This document shows, one piece after another, positions 35,125 to 45,147 of a DNA stretch of 51,645 nt. The notes beneath the pieces are model-generated. The model was not told the origin of the DNA, made no database searches, and was given only the letters and a program-made list of their open reading frames with translations. The position numbers were made by a program, and so were the translations under genes. Origin of the DNA: a virus; the IMG/VR virus record IMGVR_UViG_3300034198_023276, positions 1 through 51,645 of that record, one strand, 5' to 3'. The stretch's first letter is position 1, and every line of letters starts with the position of its first letter.

Positions 35125-36717
35125 TTATTGTTGCGATCTCCCTTCACCTTTTGGATTTCTTCCCGTTCCCATTTTATCTGGGGCGTTAAGAGTTCTATTT
35201 TGACTTCTTTCTTTTCCGCCATTTGCATCTGATGCAGCATCAAGTGCAGCTTTTGGATTGAGTTCAAGGACTTCATCTCCACCTGATAGAGGTGCCATGC
35301 CCTTGCGAGCACGTACTTCGTTAGGTGTAATTACTTGATCCTTAAGCATTCTATCATCAATTCTTGACTGTGTTTCTTCATCTGTAAGTGCCAATTCATT
35401 AAATCTAAGCACAAAAGCATCTGTAAATTCTTTAATAATAAGGTTTAATTTATATTCAAGCTCTACCTGCCTTGGTCGACAAACTTGTTCTTTAAATGTT
35501 TTATCTGCATCTTTAGCATTTGCCAACGATACGCCTTGTGGCATACCTATTTTAGAAATTGGAACTCTATGAGCAATAAGAATACGATCTCTATTTTCTA
35601 CGGCATAGTTCTTAAATGAAGAATCTTGCATCCCCGCTTCAACTGCTTCCATATTAAATTCTACACGGCTATTTTCTCCATCTGAAGGAAGCGGGATATA
35701 TAGAGTTCTATGGTTACGACCACGCAAGCCTGTTTGAAAGAACTCAAGCAATTTGCGCTCAGAATCTGCATTTAACTTAGCACCCTTTACAGTGATAATA
35801 TAGCGTGGAACTGCTTTATTCTCAAAATAATCTAGGTTGAATCTCTGTGCAAATTCATCACCAGCAACTGCATTTTTGGCAGATAGAATATCTGGAATTC
35901 CATAATATGTGTTTGATGGAGTAAAAATTTTAAAATGAATTACTTCATTTGGTTGTGGATCTGTACCAATCTGGTCTGGAGTTTCTGTATCTCCAAAATT
36001 CCTAAAAAATGTATAGCGGTTATATACAACTTGAACAAAACCATCACGGTGACGACGAATACGCATTGTTGTAGTAGGAATATGTCCTACATAACCAATT
36101 TTGCCTGTTGATGTACGACCAATTTCTAGATATGCGTTACCTGTTGCCTCAAGATCGATAAATACTTTTTTCATATTTTCAATAAAAGAATCATCAGAAT
36201 TTAATGATTCAAAATATTCACGTAATTGTACTTTTGCATCTTCAATTTTTGAACGTAATTTATCAAGCTTTTTTGGGCTTTCCATTGCTTCTTCAACTTT
36301 TTTAGTTGTTGCCCATGTTTCTTCAAATTTATATCCTAGACCAACTACGTTAGCTGCCTTAGCATTAACTGCTGAGTGATGATATGGTGATACATCATAA
36401 AGTTGTGCCAAATAAAGCATGTTGTATGGAGGTTGTACAATTTGAAATAATGAATAACCTGTAAGATCTAGAGGGTCTAATTTCTTTGATTTGGCATCTT
36501 CTACGCCTGTAAATGATTTTTCTAATCTAGTGGCTTGTCTACGAAAATTAGAACTAAGTCCTTCTGATTTTCTAATGTCCCCCCAAGTTTTTGCAAATGG
36601 GTCTTCAAAAGAATCTACAGCCGAACCATTCATGCCATAATCAGCATTTGATCTAATATTTACTAGCTGGCTTTCGTTATCATCATCATTCATGATTGTT
36701 ATTTTAGGCGATTCCAC
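35125..36717 (-). CDS. Portal protein, PBSX type
   Basis: 530 residues. The core matches PBSX-type portals: LYDVSPYHHSAVNAKAANVVGLGYKFE, a stem region LEATGNAYLEIGRTSTGKIGYVGHIPTTTMRIRRH, then EVIHFKIFTPSNTYYGIPDILSAKNAVAGDEFAQRFNLDYFENKAVPRYIITVKG and HRVPISKIGMPQ. It forms the dodecameric ring for DNA packaging and tail joining. A GTG at 36717 overlaps the upstream stop by 14 bases; an ATG at 36693 is an alternative. The C-terminus is Gly/Lys/Arg-rich (KMGTGRNPKGEGRSQQ). The terminase, usually just upstream, is not adjacent here. Confidence 0.92.
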   Translation of the reverse strand: MESPKITIMNDDDNESQLVNIRSNADYGMNGSAVDSFEDPFAKTWGDIRKSEGLSSNFRRQATRLEKSFTGVEDAKSKKLDPLDLTGYSLFQIVQPPYNMLYLAQLYDVSPYHHSAVNAKAANVVGLGYKFEETWATTKKVEEAMESPKKLDKLRSKIEDAKVQLREYFESLNSDDSFIENMKKVFIDLEATGNAYLEIGRTSTGKIGYVGHIPTTTMRIRRHRDGFVQVVYNRYTFFRNFGDTETPDQIGTDPQPNEVIHFKIFTPSNTYYGIPDILSAKNAVAGDEFAQRFNLDYFENKAVPRYIITVKGAKLNADSERKLLEFFQTGLRGRNHRTLYIPLPSDGENSRVEFNMEAVEAGMQDSSFKNYAVENRDRILIAHRVPISKIGMPQGVSLANAKDADKTFKEQVCRPRQVELEYKLNLIIKEFTDAFVLRFNELALTDEETQSRIDDRMLKDQVITPNEVRARKGMAPLSGGDEVLELNPKAALDAASDANGGKERSQNRTLNAPDKMGTGRNPKGEGRSQQ

Positions 36718-37042
36718 TGTCTCTCATTTCCTTTACATATTCTATCATTGCTGGTAAATCTCTTGGATCTGGAACAAGTCCCAGTTCTGCTCTTTGTTTT
36801 TGTTCTTGTAATTCTTCATCTGTAACCTGTCTATGGCCAGAAAAGAATATTGGCTTTCCTTCATCAATTCCATAATTTTTAGCTGCTTGCTTTAGCTTCT
36901 TTATCTGCCTTATATCTCCACGCATTGATTTAATGCTTAGATAGTTTCCATCTTCGTCCATAACTACAGACTCATCTGGCATTTGCCACACATAGAGGCC
37001 ATAATTTACTTCTTCTACTGGACTTACTTTCATTTTTCCCAT
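36704..37042 (-). CDS. Small conserved protein upstream of portal
   Basis: 112 residues, charged, with KSMRGDIRQIKKLKQAAKNYGIDEGKPIFFSGHRQVTDEELQEQKQRAELGLVPDPRD. Proteins like this precede the portal gene in some siphoviruses; the function is unknown. There is no ribosome binding site before ATG 37042. A TATAAT lies 6 bases upstream, so the mRNA could be leaderless. A second ATG at 37033 has GGGA upstream. It overlaps the portal start by 14 bases and likely opens the head operon. Confidence 0.7.
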   Translation of the reverse strand: MGKMKVSPVEEVNYGLYVWQMPDESVVMDEDGNYLSIKSMRGDIRQIKKLKQAAKNYGIDEGKPIFFSGHRQVTDEELQEQKQRAELGLVPDPRDLPAMIEYVKEMRDSGIA

Positions 37043-37048
37043 AAACTG

Positions 37049-37054
37049 ATTATA
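37049..37054 (-). promoter_or_regulatory. -10 box for the head operon
   Basis: A perfect TATAAT 6 bases before the first ATG of the head module. It lacks the TG extension and a clear -35. Its spacing predicts a start point at or next to the ATG. Confidence 0.45.
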
Positions 37055-37071
37055 GCCTATTTATTTATTAA

Positions 37072-37108
37072 GCCATAAAATATGGCATTTATTTGTTACA
37101 AAAATGCC
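37072..37108 (-). terminator. Two overlapping hairpins after the LamG protein gene
   Basis: Stem 1: GGCATTT (37102-37108) with AAATGCC (37084-37090), 7 bp, 11-base loop, starting inside the stop codon. Stem 2: GCCATA (37081-37086) with TATGGC (37072-37077), 6 bp, 3-base loop. They share three bases and cannot form together. The region separates the upstream adhesion arm from the head module. Neither has a strong U-tract, so a terminator role is tentative. Confidence 0.4.
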
Positions 37109-40100
37109 TATAGAGTTACATTTGTTGGTCGTGTGTATGACAAAATAGGATTTCCACCGTTATAAACTGTACTTCCGCCTGATAGTTCAGCAATAGTACC
37201 GACTATATTTGACGATGTGGCTATATCTGTAGTGTAGTTAACCTGTGATGATGCTGCTGATAAATAAGACAAATATCTATTCTGGATATCTGCTTGTGAC
37301 AAAATAGAGGGGTAAAGCGTAATAAATCCGTAAGTTGCAAGTGAAAAATTGTTTAACCCAATGTCTCCGCCCAGGTACATGGGCGCATTATGTGCTAAAT
37401 TATACACGCAAACTATGTGATATGACTCTCCTTGAACAAGATTTTTTACTCCCGTAAAAATAGAACCATTTACATATACTGCTCCAAAGCCATATTGCCT
37501 TAAACTTCCAATAGAATCAAAATATAAGGTTGCAGTAATTCCTTTTGTATCAAGAATTATTTGAGCTGGTGTTGAAGTTAATCCATCATATCTAAACCAG
37601 AATTCAACTGTTTGTACTGCTGATGTTTTTACTTTAGGAGATATTATTGCTACGGAATTTTTATTTGCCACCTTATCAATTTTAATGCCAAAATTACTTG
37701 ATCTTGCAAGAATGTTAAAGAAATTCTTTTTAATTGAATAAGTATCTCCCGTGTAACTTCCCATTCTTGGAGATAATAAAAATGCTGCTCCATCTGATAA
37801 TATATCTAAATCTTTATACATAGCAATCATCGCATTATCTACTCTCGGTTGCTTTGCATTTGATGAATCACTTGTAGAAATATTTAGCTTAAACATTGTA
37901 TTTGGGTAAGGTATAGTTGAATCATCTGCAAAATGTGTTGCGGGATAGCCATTAGTAACTTTGTTCCAAGTAGTACCTTTATCTAAAGATATCTGTGCGG
38001 TTACATTCTGATTTGTACTTAATATTGAATTATCTGAAGTAGCTGAATCCCACGTAATTCTTGATCCCACCACTTTACTTAATAATGAAGAAGCAATACT
38101 ATAAACCCAAGATCCTTTTTGAGATATAGCTAAACTATTATTAAAAGTAATTGTTGTATTATCTTTTTGTCCATATAAAGTGTATGTAGATGGATCTTGA
38201 TATTTTGGAATTAAAGATATATTATCAATACTTCCAGATAACGGAAGCGTGGTAGCAGAAGAATATTCGTTACCAAAGTATAAGTTCATATTAGTATATG
38301 AATAACTTGGCATTGTTGTACTAGCTGCAGTTCCAATTGATGAGACATATAGTTTAACATTGCTTCCATCTATAGCCATACCAAAGTTATAAGTTGCATT
38401 TGAGGTTATTGCCGTAGATATTTGAGCAATTATATTTTCTGTATATCCATATGGGTATACATTAGATGCTTTATGATGATATAGGGTAAGTTTCTTGTCA
38501 GTGCTTTGTGCTAGGTATAACCATTCATCACCGTTTATTCCATCCATACCAAAAATTACTGCTGGACTTGATCCAGTATTTGGTATCCAGTTAATTTGTC
38601 CTACTATAGAAAAGTTATTTGGTCTGAAATAATCAGAGAAGTTTTTAAATTTAGCTGAAGCATTATTATATACAGATAAATCGCCAGCAGAAGTGTCTAT
38701 ATAACTTGTTGCATAACTTAAAATATCTTTACTTGTTGATGCATGGGCAGTTCCTGTCCAAGATTGACTTACACCACCAGTTGATCCATCAAAATATTCA
38801 GAATTAACATAATCGTTGGCGGTACTTCCTGGTTGCAAAAGAACATTGTTTACATATGCTATAGTTCCTGATGGCCAATCTGCTGCTTCCCAGCCAATAT
38901 CTAACCGAACAACTGTCCCTGCCACTGCAGATTTAGTAAATGTTCTTGTAACTCTTGTCCATGTATAAGGGGTAAGAGAATGTGTTGCTGGTGAGTACTC
39001 AGCTCCACCATTATCACGAATAACTGTTCTTATTGTTGTTGCAGTTGGTGAATATATATAAGCACTTAATGTATAAACTGTAATTGGAATTAATCCACCT
39101 ACATTAGTTCCACCAAAACAATAACCAGCATCTTTTGTAATAAGTAATGCTTTATTTCCATATTGGGATGTAATTGCTTTTTGTTCAATTGTTCCAGCAA
39201 TACTTCTATTAACATCCCAACCAATTATATTATTTTCAAAAGATGAATTATTTATTAAATTAACAGATGATGCTTCTTCTGCTATTGTAGAGTCTATATA
39301 AAGTGGTGCTACTTGATATGAGGGGGAAGCGTTTGTAGTTCCTTTCCATGCATACCCCGTAGTAGATCCATCAAAATATGAAGAATCTGCAAATGTATTT
39401 AATGTAGCACTTTTTTCAACCATAAAACCAGTAAATGATACATTAGTTGCTGCTGTACCAGACATATCAATATGCCATTCTGTATCGGAATCAAAATTTG
39501 ATGTTGCAGTAAAAGTATTTGAAAATCTTTGCCAGGTTGATGTAGGGGTAAATGATACTCCATTTGCTGGATTATTTAAAGATGATCCATTAGAAAACCA
39601 CATGTTATATCCAGTACTAGATCCTGAATTTAACTTAGCGTAAAATGACATAGTATATGTTTGACCAGCTACAAAAAATCCATTTGCTCCTTCTACTTTA
39701 CCCATTAAAAAATTCCATGTTCTTGCTGCATCTGCAGGTGAATTCACATTTATTGCTGTTGTAATTCTTTTATTTGGAACATCGGTTAATCCTGTTAACC
39801 TTGTTAATGTTGGAGCGGTTACTGAATAATTTTGGTGCCATCCAGTTAAATCCCTTGCCATACATGGATTTAATGTTGCATTATAAGAATCTGCAACTTC
39901 CATAGATACAGCATCAATATATACTGGTGGAGAATCAATAGATGTAGAAGCATTGGCAGTTCCAGTCCATCTTTGAAAAGTACCACCTGTTGATCCATCA
40001 AAATATTCTGAGTTTCTAAAACTAGTTACTGAAGCACCAGTTTGTAGCATTACATTATCAATATAAAATGCATTTCCATTTACTGGAGTTCCTACATATC

Positions 40101-42879
40101 CAACATTAATAACAACATACCCAGGGCTTGTCACAGTAAATGTATTACTTGCTACATTCCAAAAACCATTGAGTGTAGCATTAGTAGAAGAGTTGCTTGT
40201 TAATAATGCAAGTGGAGATGAGTTTGATTCAGCTTGAATATAAACTGCCGTAATTCCTTGACTTGCAGCACCATATATGCGAGCAGAAAGGGTGTATTGA
40301 CCATTGGGAAGGTATGCTTTTAAATTTTCAGTTGCTCCATATTGATAACGAAGTGTTCTTGTGTCTGCTGGAGTTCCAGTATACGTAACTACACCCGATG
40401 CTTGCCCTGAATAAGAAATTGCTGTAGTTCTTGCTAACGTCGCTGGACCAGTAAGTACTGACCAGCCAGTTGTTGATATATCAAAAGAACCAGTTGCAAC
40501 ATAATTAAAAACACTTTCTTGTTCAAAAACTGCTGCATCAAAATAAGCTTGAGTTCCTGCTGTTGGAGTTGTTGTAGAATAAATTGTTGGAATTGCTCCA
40601 AGAGAACCTACTGGGGCAACGGCAGTAACAGATACACGAGTCCACCCAGTGCTGTTAATTGGAGTTGTTGTTCCTATAATTGTTCCGACATTGCTTCCAG
40701 CAGTTAAAGAATTATAGAATTCAACTCTTGCAGCATATGAAACAGCAGTATTGATATCTTTTACATACATCGACCATGTATATGTTTGCCCCGCTGTAAC
40801 TGGAAATCTTCCTGCAGCATATGTAGTATGATATGGACCCATTGCTGTTGTACCTGATGATGTAACTAATAATGATGCTGTGCCTGAATAAAATTGTGCT
40901 GTTGACCGAACAGTTGCAGATGCCCCAATAGTTCCCCAACCAGTTAAATTAACTTCAAATGAAGGATTTTCAGATAAATTTTCTCTAAACGGAAATGGAG
41001 TTGTTGCTGATTCTTGCAATAACATATTTGGAATTGAAGCATTTGCAGGAGTTGTTCCTTTTGAATAAACTTTTGTCCATGTATTTGCTGGAACTAATGT
41101 TGTGTCTCCCGTAATAGTTGATAAATATGTTGAACTTGAATTATATATATCAAGATAATTAAATACTGATATTGGTACTGGACAATAAACATATTGACTA
41201 AATACCATGCTCTTGCTTGGGACTAAAGCTTCTGCTGCAGAATTTCCACCAACTAAACTTAAATATCTAGCACCTGTTCCTTTTCCAGTTCCCGCTAAGT
41301 TTTTGTCTGATTTTGTACCAGTATATGCATAGTCTGTACTACTTGAGTATGCTGAAGTTTTACCAACTCCAGCATATGCACCAAAATAAGTAGTTGCGCC
41401 ACTTTCAAATCCTGGATCTGGAAATTTATTTATTCTATTTGTGAGTGATGGTGAGTTTGAATTTACTCTAAGTACCCATGTTCTTCCCGCTGTTACATTT
41501 GATGGATATGTCATTGTTTTTGAAACTTTTGACCATTGACCTCCACTTAATGTTGGATTAACATAAGATACTGTAGTTGGACCACCACTTGCTTCATCTG
41601 AAATAGAAATAGTTTGACCAACAAATGGTGAATCAACTTGACAATAAACATAAGCAGATATAGTAATTGTTTTTCCTGATAATGCTACTGAATCTGGTAT
41701 GCTTATGCTTGTCATAGCTATGTTTGTGTCATTTAAATAATCTCCTGCTTGTGTTTTCAAAGAATATGTTCCCTTAAATCCTATATCTGCAGATTGAGAT
41801 AATAGCATAGGAGAACCTGCAGACCAATTAGCAAGACTAACTTCAAGTGATGGGTTATACAATAAATTTGTTCTTGTCACAGTAGTAGATTCACGTTTTT
41901 CTTCAGTTAAACTAGGTATTGTTTTTAATGTTAATCCATCTCTATCTATAACAAGGTTATCTATAAGTCCTTCATTATAATTTCTTGAATCTGAAAAGTC
42001 TCGCTTAAAAGCAAACATATTTTCTGTTTCTTTAATATCAATTAAATATCCATCTGTTTTCTTTATATAATTTTGCGGGGAAGAATCAGTAGTTCCCCAG
42101 ACCATATGAGATTTAATTAAATTATCTGATAGTACATAATCATAAAAAGCAAGATCATTTAGTACAAAATTATTTGTTGTTGGAGATGGACCTAGTTCAT
42201 ATCTAATAGTAGAAGATGAACTATACGGTGTAGAAAATACAAAATTGTTAGATAGAGTCATAGTATCTGAACCCATAGAATTTACAGAAACTTTAATCTG
42301 ATTATTATTATATGAAACTAAAATATGGTTTTGTGAATCCCAACTTTTTACTTGTTTAAATGTAGTATATTGAAGAGCTGATGCAGATGCTTTATTTTGT
42401 CCATAAATAGTAAAATAAATTTTGTCATTATTGACATATACTTGACCAACGGTTCCCGTTGAATTTTTAATAGTTATAATATTATTAGTAACGGCGGGAT
42501 TTTGATCAAAAGAAAGCCAAAACTCCATAGAGAAACTTAAACTCTCTGTACCATTATAAAACATCTTATATTTATTAACTGGATTAGATATAGATAAAGT
42601 AGAAAATGATGTAAACTTTGCACCACTTAATTGCCCATCATAACTTGAATTTGTTACAAGTGGAAGAACATCTTGCAAAGCAACAAATGATCCACCTAAT
42701 TGAAGTGCTGAATTTGCATTAGTAGATGTATCATTGATATATTTTTCATTAGGGTCGTTATATGACGTATTAATATCATTATATGTAATAACATTATCGC
42801 TATATGTTAATGCAGCAACAGAATTTATTTCCCAAAAACCTACAGGAGAGTCGTTTAGGACTCTTTGTCTATATGACAT
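37108..42879 (-). CDS. Giant LamG and carbohydrate-binding-module tail adhesin
   Basis: 1923 residues. An N-terminal LamG-like domain (~1-270, RVLNDSPVGFWEINS..., FSMEFWLSFDQNP). Then six CBM-like sandwiches, each opening with an N-P-S-F-E-x-x-x-x-G-W-like signature, near residues 338 (YNPSLEVSLANW), 487 (FPDPGFESG), 634 (SENPSFEVNLTGW), 794 (ATGSFDISTTGW), 1000 (NPCMARDLTGW) and 1207 (NNSSFENNIIGW). Three are followed by YFDGST-x-G...W-x-GT-x-x-AS linkers (963, 1168, 1363). Further LamG-like parts lie near 1400 and 1754. It probably binds host surface glycans. ATG 42879 has AAGGGGG upstream. No enzyme motif is visible. Confidence 0.78.
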   Translation of the reverse strand: MSYRQRVLNDSPVGFWEINSVAALTYSDNVITYNDINTSYNDPNEKYINDTSTNANSALQLGGSFVALQDVLPLVTNSSYDGQLSGAKFTSFSTLSISNPVNKYKMFYNGTESLSFSMEFWLSFDQNPAVTNNIITIKNSTGTVGQVYVNNDKIYFTIYGQNKASASALQYTTFKQVKSWDSQNHILVSYNNNQIKVSVNSMGSDTMTLSNNFVFSTPYSSSSTIRYELGPSPTTNNFVLNDLAFYDYVLSDNLIKSHMVWGTTDSSPQNYIKKTDGYLIDIKETENMFAFKRDFSDSRNYNEGLIDNLVIDRDGLTLKTIPSLTEEKRESTTVTRTNLLYNPSLEVSLANWSAGSPMLLSQSADIGFKGTYSLKTQAGDYLNDTNIAMTSISIPDSVALSGKTITISAYVYCQVDSPFVGQTISISDEASGGPTTVSYVNPTLSGGQWSKVSKTMTYPSNVTAGRTWVLRVNSNSPSLTNRINKFPDPGFESGATTYFGAYAGVGKTSAYSSSTDYAYTGTKSDKNLAGTGKGTGARYLSLVGGNSAAEALVPSKSMVFSQYVYCPVPISVFNYLDIYNSSSTYLSTITGDTTLVPANTWTKVYSKGTTPANASIPNMLLQESATTPFPFRENLSENPSFEVNLTGWGTIGASATVRSTAQFYSGTASLLVTSSGTTAMGPYHTTYAAGRFPVTAGQTYTWSMYVKDINTAVSYAARVEFYNSLTAGSNVGTIIGTTTPINSTGWTRVSVTAVAPVGSLGAIPTIYSTTTPTAGTQAYFDAAVFEQESVFNYVATGSFDISTTGWSVLTGPATLARTTAISYSGQASGVVTYTGTPADTRTLRYQYGATENLKAYLPNGQYTLSARIYGAASQGITAVYIQAESNSSPLALLTSNSSTNATLNGFWNVASNTFTVTSPGYVVINVGYVGTPVNGNAFYIDNVMLQTGASVTSFRNSEYFDGSTGGTFQRWTGTANASTSIDSPPVYIDAVSMEVADSYNATLNPCMARDLTGWHQNYSVTAPTLTRLTGLTDVPNKRITTAINVNSPADAARTWNFLMGKVEGANGFFVAGQTYTMSFYAKLNSGSSTGYNMWFSNGSSLNNPANGVSFTPTSTWQRFSNTFTATSNFDSDTEWHIDMSGTAATNVSFTGFMVEKSATLNTFADSSYFDGSTTGYAWKGTTNASPSYQVAPLYIDSTIAEEASSVNLINNSSFENNIIGWDVNRSIAGTIEQKAITSQYGNKALLITKDAGYCFGGTNVGGLIPITVYTLSAYIYSPTATTIRTVIRDNGGAEYSPATHSLTPYTWTRVTRTFTKSAVAGTVVRLDIGWEAADWPSGTIAYVNNVLLQPGSTANDYVNSEYFDGSTGGVSQSWTGTAHASTSKDILSYATSYIDTSAGDLSVYNNASAKFKNFSDYFRPNNFSIVGQINWIPNTGSSPAVIFGMDGINGDEWLYLAQSTDKKLTLYHHKASNVYPYGYTENIIAQISTAITSNATYNFGMAIDGSNVKLYVSSIGTAASTTMPSYSYTNMNLYFGNEYSSATTLPLSGSIDNISLIPKYQDPSTYTLYGQKDNTTITFNNSLAISQKGSWVYSIASSLLSKVVGSRITWDSATSDNSILSTNQNVTAQISLDKGTTWNKVTNGYPATHFADDSTIPYPNTMFKLNISTSDSSNAKQPRVDNAMIAMYKDLDILSDGAAFLLSPRMGSYTGDTYSIKKNFFNILARSSNFGIKIDKVANKNSVAIISPKVKTSAVQTVEFWFRYDGLTSTPAQIILDTKGITATLYFDSIGSLRQYGFGAVYVNGSIFTGVKNLVQGESYHIVCVYNLAHNAPMYLGGDIGLNNFSLATYGFITLYPSILSQADIQNRYLSYLSAASSQVNYTTDIATSSNIVGTIAELSGGSTVYNGGNPILSYTRPTNVTL

Positions 42880-42891
42880 TTAGCCCCCTTT

Positions 42892-43986
42892 TTACATTGC
42901 TATTGTTCGAGATATCTCAACTAAGTTTGTTCCATTGGATATAAATTTAAATACAAAAGTTTTAGCACTAACAATTCCTGTTGCCAAAGTTCCTTGTGAT
43001 ACAAAACCAGTACCAAATGTCATTGTATATGAAGTTGTTCCACTTGTTAATATTATAAGAGTACATTCAATTCCTGCTGCTGGAACTGTTGTAGTAAATG
43101 ATGCTGTAGCATTTGGAGTAACTTGAACTTTATAATTTGTTGATAATGCAAGTGCTAATGTTCCAGCTGTTAGCGTAGTAATAGTTCCAGTTTGATTTGT
43201 TCCGCCATTTGCTATAGGCAAAATTCCAGTTACTCCACTTGTTAAAGGCAAACCAGTAACACTAGTAAGAGTTCCAGAAGTAGGAGTTCCAAGTGCACCA
43301 TTAAATAAAACAGGTGCACCCGCAGAACCAGTATTAATAGCAAGAGCAGCAGCTATACCAGTACCTAAACCAGATACGCCAGTGCTAATAGGAAGTCCAG
43401 TACCATTTGCAAGAGTAATAATTGGAGCGGCTCCAAGTACCACTGCTCCTGTTCCAGTATATGTACTAAAATCTGTTAATCCAGCTTCCCAAGCTGCTAA
43501 TGTATCTACCGTAATATCAATACACGTAACCATTGCAGTTGTTCCTGCAGGTACTGTAATAATTGAAACAGATGTACTTGAAACAACTGACAAATTACCA
43601 GTACTATTATTTACAATATGAAATGTCCAACCTTGTGCTAATGTGGAAGTTGAAGGAAGCTGAACTGTTTGAGCTAATGTTCCAGTAAATTGTTGATAAT
43701 ATGAACTTACGTTGCTGAGGGTAGTTGTTGTTCCCGCTGTTGCAGTACTTGCGTACCCCATCAAGTTAGCCATAGCAGCTGGTGCAGTTGTCTTACCTGT
43801 TCCACCGCTTGTTAATGGTACAGATGAACCTGTACCTAATTTTGTTTGTATAGCTAATACTGCGTCATTTAAATTAGCATGTTGATTAGCATGTGGAACT
43901 GCTGTTGATCCCCCTGCGGTAGCAAGAGTATCTGTTGAGACGGGATTCGTAAAAGAATCCAAAGATGTAGGATAATTAGTAGCCAT
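42892..43986 (-). CDS. Tail fibre-like protein
   Basis: 364 residues. The N-terminus (NYPTSLDSFTNPVSTDTL..., VPHANQHANLNDAVLAIQTKLG) is a recurrent fibre attachment segment. The middle has SGGTGKTTAPAAMANLMGY and ILPIANGGTNQTG, repeats common in fibre shafts. The C-terminal ~90 residues form a beta domain (YKVQVTPNATASFTTTVPAAGIECTLIILTSGTTSYTMTFG) that may be the tip. AGGAG lies 4 bases before the ATG. Promoter-like sequence is discussed with the preceding gap. Confidence 0.7.
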   Translation of the reverse strand: MATNYPTSLDSFTNPVSTDTLATAGGSTAVPHANQHANLNDAVLAIQTKLGTGSSVPLTSGGTGKTTAPAAMANLMGYASTATAGTTTTLSNVSSYYQQFTGTLAQTVQLPSTSTLAQGWTFHIVNNSTGNLSVVSSTSVSIITVPAGTTAMVTCIDITVDTLAAWEAGLTDFSTYTGTGAVVLGAAPIITLANGTGLPISTGVSGLGTGIAAALAINTGSAGAPVLFNGALGTPTSGTLTSVTGLPLTSGVTGILPIANGGTNQTGTITTLTAGTLALALSTNYKVQVTPNATASFTTTVPAAGIECTLIILTSGTTSYTMTFGTGFVSQGTLATGIVSAKTFVFKFISNGTNLVEISRTIAM

Positions 43987-44104
43987 TGTACTCCTAGTAT
44001 ACCAAAATATTTGCTAAATGCTATATTTTATAAATTATAGTTATTCTACAGGTGGCCTGCCATTCAGGTTCACTCTCCCCTTAATATGAATTAATTATAT
44101 TATA
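43987..44104 (-). promoter_or_regulatory. 118-base non-coding gap with promoter-like site and GC-rich patch
   Basis: TGGTATACT (43996-44004) is an extended -10-like site, but it lies so close to the start codon that the ribosome binding site AGGAG would be upstream of the predicted transcript start; a second TATAAT lies further up. The middle (about 44050-44085) is GC-rich (GAATGGCAGGCCACCTG) in an AT-rich context. I found only 4-bp stems, so no convincing terminator. The gap is among the longest non-coding stretches in the window. Confidence 0.35.
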
Positions 44105-45133
44105 TTAGTTAATAGACAAGAATCCCCATGATTCAATGCTTGTAACTCCGCCACCTGCATTTATAGCGTTAGAAGTAATTGTACTCAATGCATTTAAATA
44201 AGAAGATTCACTATAATATATAGGGCTTGCTAGAGGTCCCGCCAAGGCAATTGTCCACGCAAGGTTAGCCGCAGTGTCAGAGGTTGTAATTGTATTGGTA
44301 CCTGAAGCGGTACCCACTGTGCCGTTTGTTTTATCTGCAATTGCAATGCTTTCACCAGCGGTAGTTGAGGGGTAATCAAAACGAGAAGTTACACCACCTC
44401 CAAAAGTTGTTGTTTCTGTTGTACCAGACAAGAACGGCATTGATACATAAATTGCTGTTGTATACCCAACAGTTGAAGTAACTGATGGTAGTACTGCTCC
44501 GCTTGAAGCGGCTAGTGAAGAGTTTGAAACTGCGTTAATTGGAGAAGGGTTGGTTCCATTATAAATTGCATAGGCTAAGTTCCAAGAAGCAGATGTTGTC
44601 CATGTTGCACTATAAATTTGATAAGATTCAGATCCGTCAACAACTCTATACCAAACTGCTCCAGAATCGGCGGTACCATTAACCTGAAGAGCTGTTCCTA
44701 CAGAAGTAAAACCTGAAGGAGATGTGCTTAAAGTAGCTGCAGCAGATTTATGAAGAAAAAGTAATATTACTTGTCCTGGAACTACTGCGGGAATTTGAAC
44801 AGATGCTGTTGTTCCCGATCCGCTGTTGTTTCCAGAAGTTATAAATGAAGGATAAGTTTTACCTATATTTACAGGATATGCCGTAGATAATACTGCGTTA
44901 CTTAATGAAGATAAAGTAGCAGATGCAGATTGAGTGGGTGTACCACCAGTAGCTGCAAGAGCTAAGCTAGTATTTGCAGACATTATTGAACTTATATTAT
45001 CATCAAAAGTCCAAGATCTAATTATATTAGTTACTTGATAATTTGAATTTTGAGCAATTGTAGATGTACTGAATAAACCAGAAGAGAATGTGTTTTCTAA
45101 TTCATCACTAAGCTTAAATAGTGGCAAGGCCAT
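44105..45133 (-). CDS. Virion structural protein, unrecognised
   Basis: 342 residues, Ser/Thr/Ala-rich. Residues ~90-300 form a beta-sandwich-like domain (VPGQVILLFLHKSAAATLSTSPSGFTSVGTAL, AVWYRVVDGSESYQIYSATWTTSASWNLAYAIYNGTNP) found in phage and surface proteins of unknown role. N- and C-terminal ~50 residues are different and may mediate assembly (EDELENTFSS-like start, SYLNALSTITSNAINAGGGV end). It follows the 271-residue gene by 14 bases with a G-run binding site. It probably belongs to the tail or collar adhesion complex. Confidence 0.6.
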   Translation of the reverse strand: MALPLFKLSDELENTFSSGLFSTSTIAQNSNYQVTNIIRSWTFDDNISSIMSANTSLALAATGGTPTQSASATLSSLSNAVLSTAYPVNIGKTYPSFITSGNNSGSGTTASVQIPAVVPGQVILLFLHKSAAATLSTSPSGFTSVGTALQVNGTADSGAVWYRVVDGSESYQIYSATWTTSASWNLAYAIYNGTNPSPINAVSNSSLAASSGAVLPSVTSTVGYTTAIYVSMPFLSGTTETTTFGGGVTSRFDYPSTTAGESIAIADKTNGTVGTASGTNTITTSDTAANLAWTIALAGPLASPIYYSESSYLNALSTITSNAINAGGGVTSIESWGFLSIN

Positions 45134-45147
45134 TTTTTAGCCCCCCC

